DNA of 64,000 nucleotides. It comes from Uruburuella testudinis (GTDB lineage Bacteria > Pseudomonadota > Gammaproteobacteria > Burkholderiales > Neisseriaceae). A program made the translations under genes and the position numbers. Numbering within the stretch: the stretch's first letter is position 1; each line of letters opens with the position of its first letter. Positions 36,993 to 45,844 of the stretch are shown one piece after another. A model generated the notes under the pieces. The model did not search any database, was not told the DNA's origin, and saw nothing but the letters and a program-made list of their open reading frames with translations. The stretch spans positions 1,612,001 to 1,676,000 of the forward strand of contig NZ_CP091508.1 of the NCBI RefSeq assembly GCF_022870865.1, read 5' to 3'.

Positions 36993-37631
36993 ATGATGCT
37001 GAAATCTCAAAACCAACACTTAATCGAAGGCCCCGCCGGCAAGCTTGAAACGCTTTACCTGGCGGCCCAGGGCCGTGAGCGCGGCGTGGCGGTCATCAAC
37101 CACCCCAACCCCCGGCATGGCGGCACCAATACCAATAAAGTGATTCAAACCGCAGCCAAAGCATTGAGCCAACTCGGTTTTCATTGCTATCTGCCCAACC
37201 TTCGCGGTGTCGGCAACAGCGATGGCGAGCATGATTATGGCCGGGGCGAAACCGATGACTGTATCGCCGTTATCGACTATGCCCGCGCCCGCCATCCCGA
37301 TGCCGCGCAGTTTGTGCTAAGCGGTTTTTCCTTCGGCGGCTATGTTGCTTTGTTTACTGCCCAACAGCGCCGCCCCGATTTGCTGCTGTTACTGGGGCCG
37401 GCAGTAGGCATATATGACCGCACAGAACCGATGGCCGCCGATGCAGCCAAAACCCTGCTGATACATGGCGAAACAGATGATATTGTGCCATTGCAAAATG
37501 CTTTCCGCTGGGCGGCGCCCCAAGATTTGGCCGTGGTGGTTTTGCCGGATGCATCGCATTTTTTCCATGGCAAACTGATTTTGCTGCGCGACACGATTTC
37601 CCGGCAGGCTGTTTCGTTTTTAAATGATTAA
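36993..37631 (+). CDS. Alpha/beta hydrolase
   Basis: Hydrolase of 212 residues close to the KPN_/YheT-small group that acts on short acyl or related esters. Core: INHPNPRHGGTNTNKVIQT, nucleophile Ser in LSGFSFGGYVAL, acid loop near LIHGETDDIVP and His in DASHFFHGK. ATG at 36993 (or 36996) is chosen; the longer frame from 36942 begins inside the terminal ATGGGTATAATC of the family B copy and has no ribosome site. The family is often annotated only as hypothetical; substrate unknown. Confidence 0.85.
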   Translation: MMLKSQNQHLIEGPAGKLETLYLAAQGRERGVAVINHPNPRHGGTNTNKVIQTAAKALSQLGFHCYLPNLRGVGNSDGEHDYGRGETDDCIAVIDYARARHPDAAQFVLSGFSFGGYVALFTAQQRRPDLLLLLGPAVGIYDRTEPMAADAAKTLLIHGETDDIVPLQNAFRWAAPQDLAVVVLPDASHFFHGKLILLRDTISRQAVSFLND

Positions 37632-37681
37632 TTCGATAGGATTCAACATCATAGCTAGAAAATGCCATATATAAATTCTGC

Positions 37682-37743
37682 ATATCCATTCAAAAAATAA
37701 GCTGACAGCGTTGACTTGCCAGCTTATTTTGTGAATGGGTATT
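37682..37743. repeat. Family B repeat, short form
   Basis: ATATCCATTCAAAAAATAAGC ... GCTTATTTTGTGAATGGGTAT, with a longer inner stem (AATAAGCTG against CAGCTTATT), 50 bases after the hydrolase stop. It can fold into a nearly complete hairpin. No other signal is seen in 37744-37885. Confidence 0.75.
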
Positions 37744-37885
37744 TTGTGCACGGTTTAAAAATATTCTGGAAATTCAAACCATTGAGCCGGTTAGCACCAT
37801 CATGTAGAAATAGCAGGCCTTGGAAAATCCGGCTCACATGAGCTCATGCTTGGTGCGAGCTTGCCGATGTTGTTTGCGCCGGCGA

Positions 37886-38266
37886 TCAAGATTCATCAAA
37901 CAAATCATTTTCAAACAAATCGCGTGCTTGCATACGGGCATTGCAGTCGATTTCAATCGGCTCGGTTACCCGGCAGCAGCACGGCAGAATTTCATTGGGG
38001 CCGATAAACGCCAGCGGCAAATCGTGATACGCCACTTTGCCCGATAGCAGTTTTACCCGGCAAGAACCGCAATAGCCGCTCCGGCATTGGTATTCCACAT
38101 CATGGCCGGTGCGCTCCAGCCCTTCGAGCAGTGTTTCGCCCTCTTGCAGTTCAAAAATTTTATCGCGGGTGGTGATTAAAGTCATGTGTGGTTTCAAATA
38201 CTGCAACATCGCCGCCAGCAAACGCCCGGGCAATGTGGCTGCATCATGATAAAAATCAATTCGCAC
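37886..38266 (-). CDS. yfaE: YfaE-like [2Fe-2S] ferredoxin of ribonucleotide reductase
   Basis: Plant-type ferredoxin that in E. coli maintains the diferric-tyrosyl cofactor of NrdB. The four cluster Cys lie in YQCRSGYCGSC and in ILPCCCR. Length 126 residues is longer than usual (about 85-90): a GTG at 38266 with AAGGAACA just upstream gives an extra 27-residue leader before the usual Met (38185), which has no ribosome site of its own. The leader reads as coding (LPGRLLAAMLQYLKPH). Near nrdB and nrdA on the same strand, in the order nrdA-nrdB-yfaE, as in enterobacteria. Confidence 0.88.
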   Translation of the reverse strand: MRIDFYHDAATLPGRLLAAMLQYLKPHMTLITTRDKIFELQEGETLLEGLERTGHDVEYQCRSGYCGSCRVKLLSGKVAYHDLPLAFIGPNEILPCCCRVTEPIEIDCNARMQARDLFENDLFDES

Positions 38267-38349
38267 GGCTGTTCCTTATGGTTTCAGACGGCCTATTGAT
38301 CATACAGGCCGGTTGTAACAGCATAGAAAAAACCGATGACAATTTAATG

Positions 38350-38408
38350 AATTACCCATTTATCAAAACAAGCTGCCGTCTTGTCAGCTTGGTGTATAAG
38401 CGGGTATA
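38350..38408. repeat. Family B repeat, decayed short form
   Basis: ATTACCCATTTATCAAAACAAG ... AGCTTGGTGTATAAGCGGGTAT: ends are still inverted but with several mismatches. Confidence 0.55.
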
Positions 38409-38409
38409 A

Positions 38410-38448
38410 AGGCCTTCTGAAATAATACGGAACATTTTCAGACGGCCT
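38410..38448 (-). terminator. Uptake-sequence hairpin after nrdB
   Basis: AGGCCTTCTGAAAT, with one mismatch to the uptake sequence, faces TTTTCAGACGGCCT, 98 bases beyond the nrdB stop. Confidence 0.6.
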
Positions 38449-38545
38449 CAGATGTGATACCTACCCAAAAGGTCGAAACCGCCCTGCTCTAATGAGCAAC
38501 CGGCGGTATATCCGAGCCTTTATGGCCATGCAGTCATGCCATGCT

Positions 38546-39700
38546 TTACAACTCGAAATCGCCCAAGTCTTCGGCTTTGACTTCCGCATCGATTTGACCG
38601 ATCAGATAAGAGCTGATTTCCACTTCCTGTGGGGCGACCTGTACATTATCCGATGACAACCAAGCGTTAATCCACGGAATCGGGTTTTGATTGGCGCCTT
38701 CGAATGCGGGTTTCAAGCCCACCGCCGCCATGCGCAGATTGGTGATGTATTCCACATATTGGCCGAGAATTTCTTTGTTCAGGCCGATCATCGAACCATC
38801 TTTAAATAAATATTCCGCCCATTCTTTTTCCTGCAAAGCCGCCAGCTTAAACAGCTCGAAACATTCTTGTTCGGATTCGGCGGCAATTTCAGCCATTTCC
38901 GGGTCGTCCACACCGCTGCGCATCAGGTTGAGCATGTGCTGGGTGCCGGTAAGATGCAGCGCTTCATCGCGGGCAATCAGTTTGATGATTTTGGCGTTGC
39001 CCTCCATCAGCTCACGTTCTGCGAAAGCAAACGAGCAGGCAAAGGAAACATAAAAGCGGATGGCTTCCAATACGTTGACGCACATCAGGCACAGATAAAG
39101 CTTTTTCTTCAGTGCACGCAGGCTGATGGTGACGGTTTTGCCGTTGATTTGGTGTTGGCCTTCGCCCAGCAGATTATAGTATTGCGTGTGCTCGATTAAA
39201 TCGTCATAGTAGCAGGCAATGTCTTCTGCACGTTTGATGATGTATTCGTTATCAACAATATCGTCAAACACAATCGAAGGATCATTAACGATATTGCGGA
39301 TAATATGGGTGTAGGAGCGGGAGTGGATGGTTTCGGAAAACGACCAGGTTTCAATCCAGGTTTCCAGCTCGGGAATCGACACCAACGGCAGCAAGCCGAC
39401 ATTGGGGCTGCGTCCTTGAATCGAATCAAGCAGGGTTTGGTATTTCAGATTGCTGATAAAGATATGTTGTTCGTGCACCGGCAGGTTTTGATAATCGATA
39501 CGGTCGCGCGACACATCGATTTCTTCCGGGCGCCAGAAAAAAGACAATTGTTTTTCAATCAGTTTTTCAAAAATTTCGTATTTTTGCTGGTCATAACGCG
39601 CCACATTCACCGGCTGGCCGAAAAACATCGGCTCCAGCAAAGCATTGTTTTTTTCTTTACTGAAAGTGCTGTAAGACATCACTAAATGTTCACACGACAT
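38546..39700 (-). CDS. nrdB: Ribonucleotide reductase class Ia, beta subunit
   Basis: Radical-generating subunit (384 residues) for dNTP synthesis under oxygen. Di-iron and tyrosyl residues as in E. coli Nrd[17 protein letters not shown] with Glu, His and the radical Tyr, and [14 protein letters not shown] with Glu and His. The C-terminus ends [16 protein letters not shown], the tail that docks on NrdA. Two starts are possible: ATG 39700 with GGAAA eight bases upstream adds seven residues to the usual [11 protein letters not shown] at 39679, which lacks a ribosome site; the first is preferred. A family B repeat separates it from nrdA. Confidence 0.95.
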   Translation of the reverse strand: MSCEHLVMSYSTFSKEKNNALLEPMFFGQPVNVARYDQQKYEIFEKLIEKQLSFFWRPEEIDVSRDRIDYQNLPVHEQHIFISNLKYQTLLDSIQGRSPNVGLLPLVSIPELETWIETWSFSETIHSRSYTHIIRNIVNDPSIVFDDIVDNEYIIKRAEDIACYYDDLIEHTQYYNLLGEGQHQINGKTVTISLRALKKKLYLCLMCVNVLEAIRFYVSFACSFAFAERELMEGNAKIIKLIARDEALHLTGTQHMLNLMRSGVDDPEMAEIAAESEQECFELFKLAALQEKEWAEYLFKDGSMIGLNKEILGQYVEYITNLRMAAVGLKPAFEGANQNPIPWINAWLSSDNVQVAPQEVEISSYLIGQIDAEVKAEDLGDFEL

Positions 39701-40007
39701 GATTTGATTTCCAATATATTTTCAGACGGCCTCATTGGCCGCATGATTGATGATTTCAGGCGGAACCAATGTTCCGCCCTATTTACTTGATTTATCTCGG
39801 GTGCTGATATTTTATCTGTAATACCCATTCACAAAACAGCCTAACCACGTTCGTTCGCTTGTGCTTGAAGAGAATCGGTTTTGCTAAGGCGCTGAAGCAC
39901 CAAATCAACCAACCTTGTATTCGCTGCACTGTCTCCAGCCCGCCGCTTTGTCCGCTTACTTGAGTGAATAGATATAAGAATCACCCGTCCGCCACCTGAG
40001 TAGTTTC
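39701..40007. other. nrdA/nrdB spacer
   Basis: The 307 bases hold one uptake sequence near 39720, a long family B copy (39819-39977), and no gene. The usual nrdA-nrdB spacing is much shorter, so the repeat has widened the operon; whether nrdB has its own promoter is not evident. Confidence 0.6.
39819..39977. repeat. Family B repeat, long form
   Basis: TAATACCCATTCACAAAACAGC to TTGAGTGAATAGATATAA, about 159 bases. The interior carries GAAGAGAATCGGTTTTGCTA, GGCGCTGAAGCACC and GCTGCACTGTCTCCAGCC, all shared with the long copies at 58964 and 61542. Confidence 0.8.
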
Positions 40008-42287
40008 TTAAATCTTACATGCTCCGCCTGCACAACCGTCGTCTTGCAGATCAACTTGGGTATCGTCGGCACCATCGCGGGTGTTGTGGTAATACAGGGT
40101 TTTCACGCCGAATTTATAGGCGGTGAGCAAGTCTTTCAGCATTTGCTTCATCGGCACACGGCCGCCTTCGAAACGCTGCGGATCATAACTGGTGTTGGAC
40201 GAAATAGCCTGATCGACAAATTTCTGCATCACTCCCACCAGCTTCAGATAACCATCGTTGCCCGGCAATTGCCACAGCAGCTCGTATTGATCTTTCAAAC
40301 GTCCGAATTCGGGCACCACTTGTTTCAAAATACCGTCTTTAGAAGCTTTTACCGATACCAGGCCGCGCGGCGGTTCAATGCCGTTGGTGGCGTTGGCAAT
40401 TTGCGAACTGGTTTCAGACGGCATCAGCGCCGTCAGCGTGGAATTGCGCAATCCGTGTTGCACAATATCGGCGCGCAGGCTTTCCCAATCCAGATGCAAA
40501 GGCTCTTGGCAGACGGCATCCAAATCTTTTTTGTAAGTATCAATCGGCAGCTTGCCCTGCGCATAAGTGGTTTCGTGAAACAGCGGGCAGGCGCCGTATT
40601 CTTTGGCCAGGCTCACCGAGGCTTTGAGCAGGTAATATTGAATCGCTTCAAAGGTGCGGTGGGTCAGGCCGATGGCAGAGTCATCGCTGTAGCGTACACC
40701 GTTTTTGGCCAGATAGTAAGCATAGTTAATCACGCCGATGCCGAGGGTGCGGCGGTTCATGGTGGCGATTTGCGCTGCCTTAATCGGATAATCTTGGTAA
40801 TCTAGCAAGGCATCCAGCGCGCGTACCGCCAAATCGGCCAACTCTTCCAACTCGTCGAGGCTGTTCAACGCGCCCAAGTTAAAGGCCGACAAGGTGCACA
40901 GGGCGATTTCGCCGTTTTCATCGTTGATGTCGTTTAAGGGCTTGGTCGGCAGCGCGATTTCCAAACACAGATTGGACTGGCGGACCGGCGCCACACTCGG
41001 ATCAAACGGGCTGTGGGTGTTGCAGTGATCAACGTTTTGAATGTAGATGCGGCCGGTGCCGGCGCGCTCCTGCATCAGCAAGGAAAACAGCTCGGTGGCG
41101 GGTACAATGCGCTTGCGGATGGCCGGGTCCTGCTCATATTGGGTGTAGAGGCGTTCGAATTCGTCTTGATCGGCGAAAAATGCATCATACAGGCCGGGAA
41201 CTTCGTGCGGTGAAAACAACGCAATATCGCCGCCTTTAATCAGGCGGGTATACAGCAGCCGGTTGATTTGTACACCGTAATCCAGATGGCGTACACGGTT
41301 ATCTTCCACACCGCGGTTGTTTTTCAGCACCAGCAGGCTTTCCACTTCGATGTGCCATAACGGGTAAAATAAAGTGGCTGCACCGCCGCGCACCCCGCCC
41401 TGTGAGCAGGATTTCACCGCAGCTTGGAACATTTTGAAAAATGGAATACAGCCGGTGTGTTGCGCTTCGCCGCCACGGATTTCACTACCCAAGCCACGGA
41501 TGCGGCCGGCGTTGATACCGATACCGGCGCGTTGCGACACATATTTGACAATCGCGCTGGTGGTTGCATTGATGCTGTCGAGGCTGTCGTCGCATTCAAT
41601 CAATACGCAGCTGGAAAATTGGCGGGTGGGAGTGCGCACACCGCTCATTATCGGTGTGGGCAGGGAAATTTTGAATTGGCTGGTGGCATCATAGAATTTT
41701 TTCACATAAGCCAAACGGGTGTTGCGCGGATATTTGGCAAACAGGCACATAGCCACCAGCATATACAGAAACTGAGGGGTTTCGTAGATTTCACGGCTGA
41801 CGCGGTTTTGCACCAGATACTTGCCCTCGAGCTGCTTAACGGCGCCATAAGAAAAGCTCATATCGCGCTCATGGTCAATATAAGCATTGAGCTCGTCAAA
41901 TTCTTCACGGCTGTAATCGGCCAACAAGTGGCGGTCGTATTTACCTGCCTCGGTCAGCTTGCGGACATGCTCAAGCAGGTGTGGCGGCTCGAATTCGCCG
42001 TAAGCGATTTTACGCAGGTGGAAAATCGCCAAACGTGCCGCCAGATATTGGTAATCGGGTGTTTCTTGTGAAATCAGGTCGGCAGCGGCTTTGATGATGG
42101 TTTCATGGATATCGTCGGTACGGATGCCGTTGTAAAACTGGATATGCGATTTCAGCTCAACCTGAGAGACGGAAACATTGTCTAAGCCCTCGGCCGCCCA
42201 AGTGATGACACGGTGGATTTTATCAAGATTGATGTCTTCCAAACGCCCGTCACGCTTGGTTACTTTCAGATTGCTGGTTACGTTCAT
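40008..42287 (-). CDS. nrdA: Ribonucleotide reductase class Ia, alpha subunit
   Basis: Catalytic subunit of 759 residues. An ATP-cone (LKVTKRDGRLEDINLDKI at the N-terminus) gives dATP feedback control. Active site: Cys in FSSCVLIEC, radical Cys in QSNLCLEIALP, and Cys in EIALCTLSAFN; the C-terminal redox pair lies in CAGGACKI. Aligned with E. coli NrdA the start is MNVTSNLKVTK at 42287; 62 more upstream codons in this frame are leader and cross two likely NrdR boxes. First gene of nrdA-nrdB-yfaE. Confidence 0.96.
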   Translation of the reverse strand: MNVTSNLKVTKRDGRLEDINLDKIHRVITWAAEGLDNVSVSQVELKSHIQFYNGIRTDDIHETIIKAAADLISQETPDYQYLAARLAIFHLRKIAYGEFEPPHLLEHVRKLTEAGKYDRHLLADYSREEFDELNAYIDHERDMSFSYGAVKQLEGKYLVQNRVSREIYETPQFLYMLVAMCLFAKYPRNTRLAYVKKFYDATSQFKISLPTPIMSGVRTPTRQFSSCVLIECDDSLDSINATTSAIVKYVSQRAGIGINAGRIRGLGSEIRGGEAQHTGCIPFFKMFQAAVKSCSQGGVRGGAATLFYPLWHIEVESLLVLKNNRGVEDNRVRHLDYGVQINRLLYTRLIKGGDIALFSPHEVPGLYDAFFADQDEFERLYTQYEQDPAIRKRIVPATELFSLLMQERAGTGRIYIQNVDHCNTHSPFDPSVAPVRQSNLCLEIALPTKPLNDINDENGEIALCTLSAFNLGALNSLDELEELADLAVRALDALLDYQDYPIKAAQIATMNRRTLGIGVINYAYYLAKNGVRYSDDSAIGLTHRTFEAIQYYLLKASVSLAKEYGACPLFHETTYAQGKLPIDTYKKDLDAVCQEPLHLDWESLRADIVQHGLRNSTLTALMPSETSSQIANATNGIEPPRGLVSVKASKDGILKQVVPEFGRLKDQYELLWQLPGNDGYLKLVGVMQKFVDQAISSNTSYDPQRFEGGRVPMKQMLKDLLTAYKFGVKTLYYHNTRDGADDTQVDLQDDGCAGGACKI

Positions 42288-42310
42288 CGCCAAATCCCGG
42301 TTAGTCAGAA

Positions 42311-42358
42311 ACACAAGATACGGTAGTATCTCGCCGTGTGGAACACAATATAATGTAT
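42311..42358 (-). promoter_or_regulatory. Pair of NrdR-box-like sites upstream of nrdA
   Basis: ACACAAGATACGGTAG (42311-42326) and ACACAATATAATGTAT (42343-42358) start 32 bases apart, three helical turns. Read on the minus strand they end in TATCTTGTGT and TATATTGTGT, close to the NrdR consensus (ACACnATATnnTGTGT-type). NrdR pairs with this spacing repress nrd operons in many bacteria. They lie 24-71 bases before the nrdA ATG, where a promoter is expected. Confidence 0.6.
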
Positions 42359-42642
42359 TTTCTGGCACTCTGCCAGTCTTGACAAACCGCTTGCTTTTGC
42401 GTGGATGGTGCGCTCTGATGAGGCCGTTTTTGATAGTGCCTTGAGTATTCAGCCATTGCCGTATTTTTGACACAATGTTTGCCTAAAAATGGTGCAGTAG
42501 TTAATTATTGTAAACCCTTTGTTGACCTTTTTCGCTTGCCAAATATGTTTGCACGACAATTTATGCCAAATAACAATATTATATGTACATCAATGCAATC
42601 AGGTTGTTTTTTATCCCCCGGTTCCACCAATTCACAATATAA

Positions 42643-42675
42643 AAATACCTTACCGAGAGCAACGGTAAGGTATTT
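42643..42675 (-). terminator. Rho-independent terminator of hfq
   Basis: AAATACCTTACC and GGTAAGGTATTT form a perfect 12-base stem, followed on the minus strand by TTTT, 12 bases beyond the hfq stop. The rest of the nrdA-hfq gap (42359-42642) is AT-rich without features. Confidence 0.85.
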
Positions 42676-42687
42676 AAAGTAAACGGC

Positions 42688-42963
42688 TTATTCTGCGGTT
42701 TGGGTTTCCACTTGCACCGGTGCGGCAGCCTGCTGCTTCTCATGCTGAAGGCTGACGGCCCGAGCCGGTACAATAGTTGAAATCGCATGTTTGTAAACCA
42801 TTTGTGTGACCGAGGTGTTGCGCAACAACACCACATATTGGTCGAATGACTCTACCTGGCCTTGTAATTTGATACCGTTAACCAGGTAAATAGAAACCGG
42901 CACATGCTCTTTACGCAAGGCGTTCAAAAAAGGATCTTGTAACATTTGTCCTTTAGCTGTCAT
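42688..42963 (-). CDS. hfq: RNA chaperone Hfq
   Basis: Hexameric Sm-like protein of 91 residues that pairs small RNAs with mRNAs. Sm1 spans about 10-45 ([36 protein letters not shown]) and Sm2 has VYKHAIST with the Lys-His of the uridine pocket. A short Gln/Ala/Val tail of about 25 residues follows. It is not adjacent to miaA as in gammaproteobacteria; der lies 343 bases upstream. Confidence 0.97.
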   Translation of the reverse strand: MTAKGQMLQDPFLNALRKEHVPVSIYLVNGIKLQGQVESFDQYVVLLRNTSVTQMVYKHAISTIVPARAVSLQHEKQQAAAPVQVETQTAE

Positions 42964-43305
42964 ATTTTTAACTCCGTTATTATGGTTCTAGGGTTTCGGG
43001 AAAGTACGTGCCGATTGTAGCCCCGAATGCCGCTTTTTACCAATACTTTTCGGTAAGAATGTGCAAACGTCGTGTTTCCATCCATTCGAAAAAAACAGCC
43101 GGCAAGAAGAGCTACATAGTCAGATTAATCTTTTCGAATCGGTATGATGCCGCAACCGCATGAGTTTAGATGCCTATGCCGTCTGAAAGTTTCCGTTTTT
43201 TTCAGACGGCCTGAAAAATCATGCTGGCAAACAAGTTTGATGTTTTTCCAAAATGGTTTTTATCAAACGACAGGCCGTCTGAAATAGGTTTCAGACGGCC
43301 TTCTG
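42964..43305. other. der/hfq intergenic region
   Basis: Holds the hfq promoter region and two uptake-sequence hairpins, one at about 43177-43213 pairing an ATG-form with an AG-form copy, the other the der terminator. Nothing else recognised. Confidence 0.5.
43272..43301 (-). terminator. Uptake-sequence terminator of der
   Basis: AGGCCGTCTGAAA and TTTCAGACGGCCT face each other across a short loop, five bases beyond the der stop codon. Confidence 0.8.
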
Positions 43306-44763
43306 TTATTTGCTGTGTTGTTTTTTCACGCTGACTTTGGTTTTCTTTTTGAAGCGGCTTTTTTCTTCTTTGCGCCCTTCCCGCTTTTCAATGCGGTTAC
43401 TTAGAGCCACCCGGCGCAGCGGTTTTTTCTTCGGTTTGTCATCCGCTTCTTCATAAGGGTTTTCAGAAACATTATATTGAATCCGCAGCGGCGTGCCTTG
43501 CAGGTTGAAGGCTTTGCGGAAGGTTTGGGTCAGATAGCGGGTATATGAATCCGAGATATGATGCAGCGAATTGCCATGCACAACGATAACCGGCGGATTC
43601 ATGCCGCCTTGGTGGGCATAGCGCATTTTAGGGCGCACCAAGCCGGCTCTGGGCGGCTGTTGGCGCTCGATGGCGCTTTGCAGCACCCGGGTAATTTTCG
43701 GTGTCGGCATTTTAATCATGGCGGCGTTATAAGCCGATTGGATGCTGTCAAACAAGCCATCAATGCCGCGCTCTTTTAATGCGGAAATATAATGGAATTT
43801 GGCAAATTCGAGAAAATACAGTTTGCGGGCGATATCGCGCTTGACTTGCTCTTTACGCTCGTCACCGATGTTGTCCCATTTGTTTACAGCTACTACCAGC
43901 GCCCTGCCCGCTTCCAGCGCAAATCCGGCAATGGTGGCATCTTGGTCGGCAATATCTTGCTGCGCATCCAGCACCAATACCGCCACATTCGCCGCTTCAA
44001 CGGCCTGCATGGCTTTAATCACCGAAAATTTTTCTACCGCTTCATCCACTTTGCCGCGACGGCGCACGCCTGCGGTATCAATGATGGTAAACGGCTTGCC
44101 TTCACGTTCAAAGTCGATATGGATACTGTCACGCGTGGTGCCGGCCATGTCGAACGCAATCACGCGCTCTTCGCCGAGGATGGCGTTGACCAGTGTCGAC
44201 TTGCCCACATTCGGGCGGCCGATAATGGCAAACACAGGGTGTTTGGGCTGTTCGGTTTCTTCTTCGGCATCGGGAAAATGTTCCAACACTTCTTCAATCA
44301 GGTGATAAACACCGTCACCGTGCGCACCGGAAATAACAGTCGGCTCGCCCAAAGCCAGTTCGTAAAATTCAGCAGCCAGCACGGCCTGATTGGCGCCTTC
44401 CCCTTTATTCACCGCCAGAAAGACCGGGCGCGTACTTTGGCGCAAACGGTCGGCAATGATTTTGTCTTGCGGGGTAACACCGTTGCGGCCGTCGACCAGA
44501 AACACGACTGCATCTGCTTCATCAATGGCTTGCAGTGTGTGTTTGGCCATTTCGTGCAAAATGCCGCTGTCAACCACCGGCTCGAAGCCGCCGGTATCGA
44601 TTACCAGATAAGGCTTGCTGCCCACACGGCCATGCCCGTAGTGCCGGTCGCGTGTCAGCCCGGGCATGTCGGCGACCAATGCATCTTTGGTACGGGTGAG
44701 CCGGTTAAATAAAGTGGATTTGCCGACATTCGGGCGGCCGACCAAAGCTATTGTGGGTTTCAT
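43306..44763 (-). CDS. der: Ribosome assembly GTPase Der (EngA)
   Basis: Essential GTPase of 485 residues for 50S subunit assembly. Two tandem G domains, each with its P-loop ([12 protein letters not shown] at 8-19 and [12 protein letters not shown] near 187), DTGGFE / [10 protein letters not shown] and NKGE / NKWD base-binding motifs, then the KH-like C-terminal domain and a very basic tail ([13 protein letters not shown]). In most relatives it follows bamB in the hisS-yfgM-bamB-der row; here bamB is absent. Confidence 0.96.
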   Translation of the reverse strand: MKPTIALVGRPNVGKSTLFNRLTRTKDALVADMPGLTRDRHYGHGRVGSKPYLVIDTGGFEPVVDSGILHEMAKHTLQAIDEADAVVFLVDGRNGVTPQDKIIADRLRQSTRPVFLAVNKGEGANQAVLAAEFYELALGEPTVISGAHGDGVYHLIEEVLEHFPDAEEETEQPKHPVFAIIGRPNVGKSTLVNAILGEERVIAFDMAGTTRDSIHIDFEREGKPFTIIDTAGVRRRGKVDEAVEKFSVIKAMQAVEAANVAVLVLDAQQDIADQDATIAGFALEAGRALVVAVNKWDNIGDERKEQVKRDIARKLYFLEFAKFHYISALKERGIDGLFDSIQSAYNAAMIKMPTPKITRVLQSAIERQQPPRAGLVRPKMRYAHQGGMNPPVIVVHGNSLHHISDSYTRYLTQTFRKAFNLQGTPLRIQYNVSENPYEEADDKPKKKPLRRVALSNRIEKREGRKEEKSRFKKKTKVSVKKQHSK

Positions 44764-45214
44764 GTGCGTCTCTAAAATGGTTTCAGACGGCCTACATATC
44801 GGCAGGCGGCCAAGAAAAAGTTAAGGGCTTGTAAAAAGCAATCTCCTTTTTACAAGCTGCCCAGGGCTTTTTGACTATGCAGAATTATTCAGATTGTTTG
44901 TGATGCAAATATAGATGCAGGGTGAAATGCAGCAGATGTACTTGTCAGCAAACAAAAAGATAATGATATGTGAATAATCAAAAGGCCTGCGGCGGTTTAT
45001 ACCCAATCGGGCTGTCTGTAGGCAGAAACGGATATTCGACAAAGCTGTTTGCAGCATCTTTTCTTGTACTGCTACAAAAAATCATCCGACTGCACCGGCT
45101 TGCCGTCTTATCCGTTTATATTTAATCGGCGTTATGTTATGCAATTGTTGTTTTATTGCCGTAATTACCCGCTATTGCCGAACAGATGTTTTTAAAATGC
45201 CAACCGTTTGGTTT
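44764..45214. other. Empty bamB position between yfgM and der
   Basis: 451 non-coding bases. There is one uptake sequence next to der, a decayed family A-like stretch (44866-44985), and AT-rich DNA to 45214. No frame, on either strand, shows WD40/PQQ-type repeats or a lipobox, so no bamB remnant is recognisable. BamB is known to be lacking in Neisseria, and this gap is where it sits in other proteobacteria. Confidence 0.65.
44866..44985 (+). repeat. Family A repeat, strongly decayed
   Basis: AGGGCTTTTTGACTATGCAGAA ... GCAAATATAGATGCAGGGTG ... AAATGCAGCAGATGTACTTGT ... AAAAAGATAATGATATGTGAA follows the order of blocks of the copy at 57469 (AAAAAAGATGATGATATATGA at its end), with many changes. 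Confidence 0.5.
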
Positions 45215-45844
45215 TTATTTCAACTGATCAGCCTTAAGTTGCAGCAACTCACGATTACCGGCTTCTTTAGGCAATTTGTTCAAGGTTTGCTCGTATGCAG
45301 CCAATGCTTCTTTGGCTTTTCCTTCAGCCGCATAAACATCGCCTTTGGTTTCCAGCAGCAGCGGTTCGAAATCAGCGTCAACAGGAGTATCCAAAGCTGT
45401 CAGCGCTTCGGTGTATTTTTTCTGCTGCAGATACACAATGGCCAAGCGTTGGGCGGCAAGCGCCTGAACCAGTGGGGCTTTTTGGTTTTTCAGCACCCAA
45501 TTCAGATGGCCTTCGGCCACATCATATTTGCCATTGTCAAATTCAGTGGCGGCTGCCATTAACGTGCCTTGTGCAGCGGCAATACTACCGGGATAATTTT
45601 GCTGCAAATCGGCCAAATCGGCACGAATGGCGTTTTGATCGCCCTGATTTTGTGCTTTTTCAACCATTTGAGCTAATACTTCGGCTGCTTGTTGGTCTTT
45701 TTTGAGTTGGTGGTTTTGATACCATACGTGGCCGAGATAGGCTAAAGCGACCAGCACCAATACGGTAAACAGCCAGCGCCCCCAGCTTTTCCAAAAATAT
45801 TTGAAATTTTCGAGCTCTTCCTGATCTTGAATATGTGTTGCCAT
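45215..45844 (-). CDS. yfgM: YfgM-family tetratricopeptide membrane protein
   Basis: A 209-residue inner-membrane protein: short cytoplasmic start (HIQDQEELENFKYFWKSWG), one membrane helix (about 24-43), then a periplasmic part of TPR helices (AAQGTLMAAATEFDNGKYD, QRLAIVYLQQKKYTEALTAL, GDVYAAEGKAKEALAAYEQ). YfgM in E. coli attaches to SecYEG and PpiD and hands substrates to periplasmic chaperones. Its ATG follows the hisS stop with no gap, so both are cotranscribed, as is usual for the family. Confidence 0.9.
   Translation of the reverse strand: MATHIQDQEELENFKYFWKSWGRWLFTVLVLVALAYLGHVWYQNHQLKKDQQAAEVLAQMVEKAQNQGDQNAIRADLADLQQNYPGSIAAAQGTLMAAATEFDNGKYDVAEGHLNWVLKNQKAPLVQALAAQRLAIVYLQQKKYTEALTALDTPVDADFEPLLLETKGDVYAAEGKAKEALAAYEQTLNKLPKEAGNRELLQLKADQLK

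Noticed and set aside
36682..38408. A CRISPR array made by the repeated B elements
   Set aside because: Copies are inverted-ended, of varied length and scattered among genes; no regular repeat-spacer spacing.
42288..42473. A 62-residue extension of NrdA
   Set aside because: Alignment with E. coli NrdA places the start at 42287, and the upstream frame overlaps likely NrdR boxes.
43792..44712. A 306-codon plus-strand frame opposite der
   Set aside because: Antisense shadow of the two Der GTPase domains.
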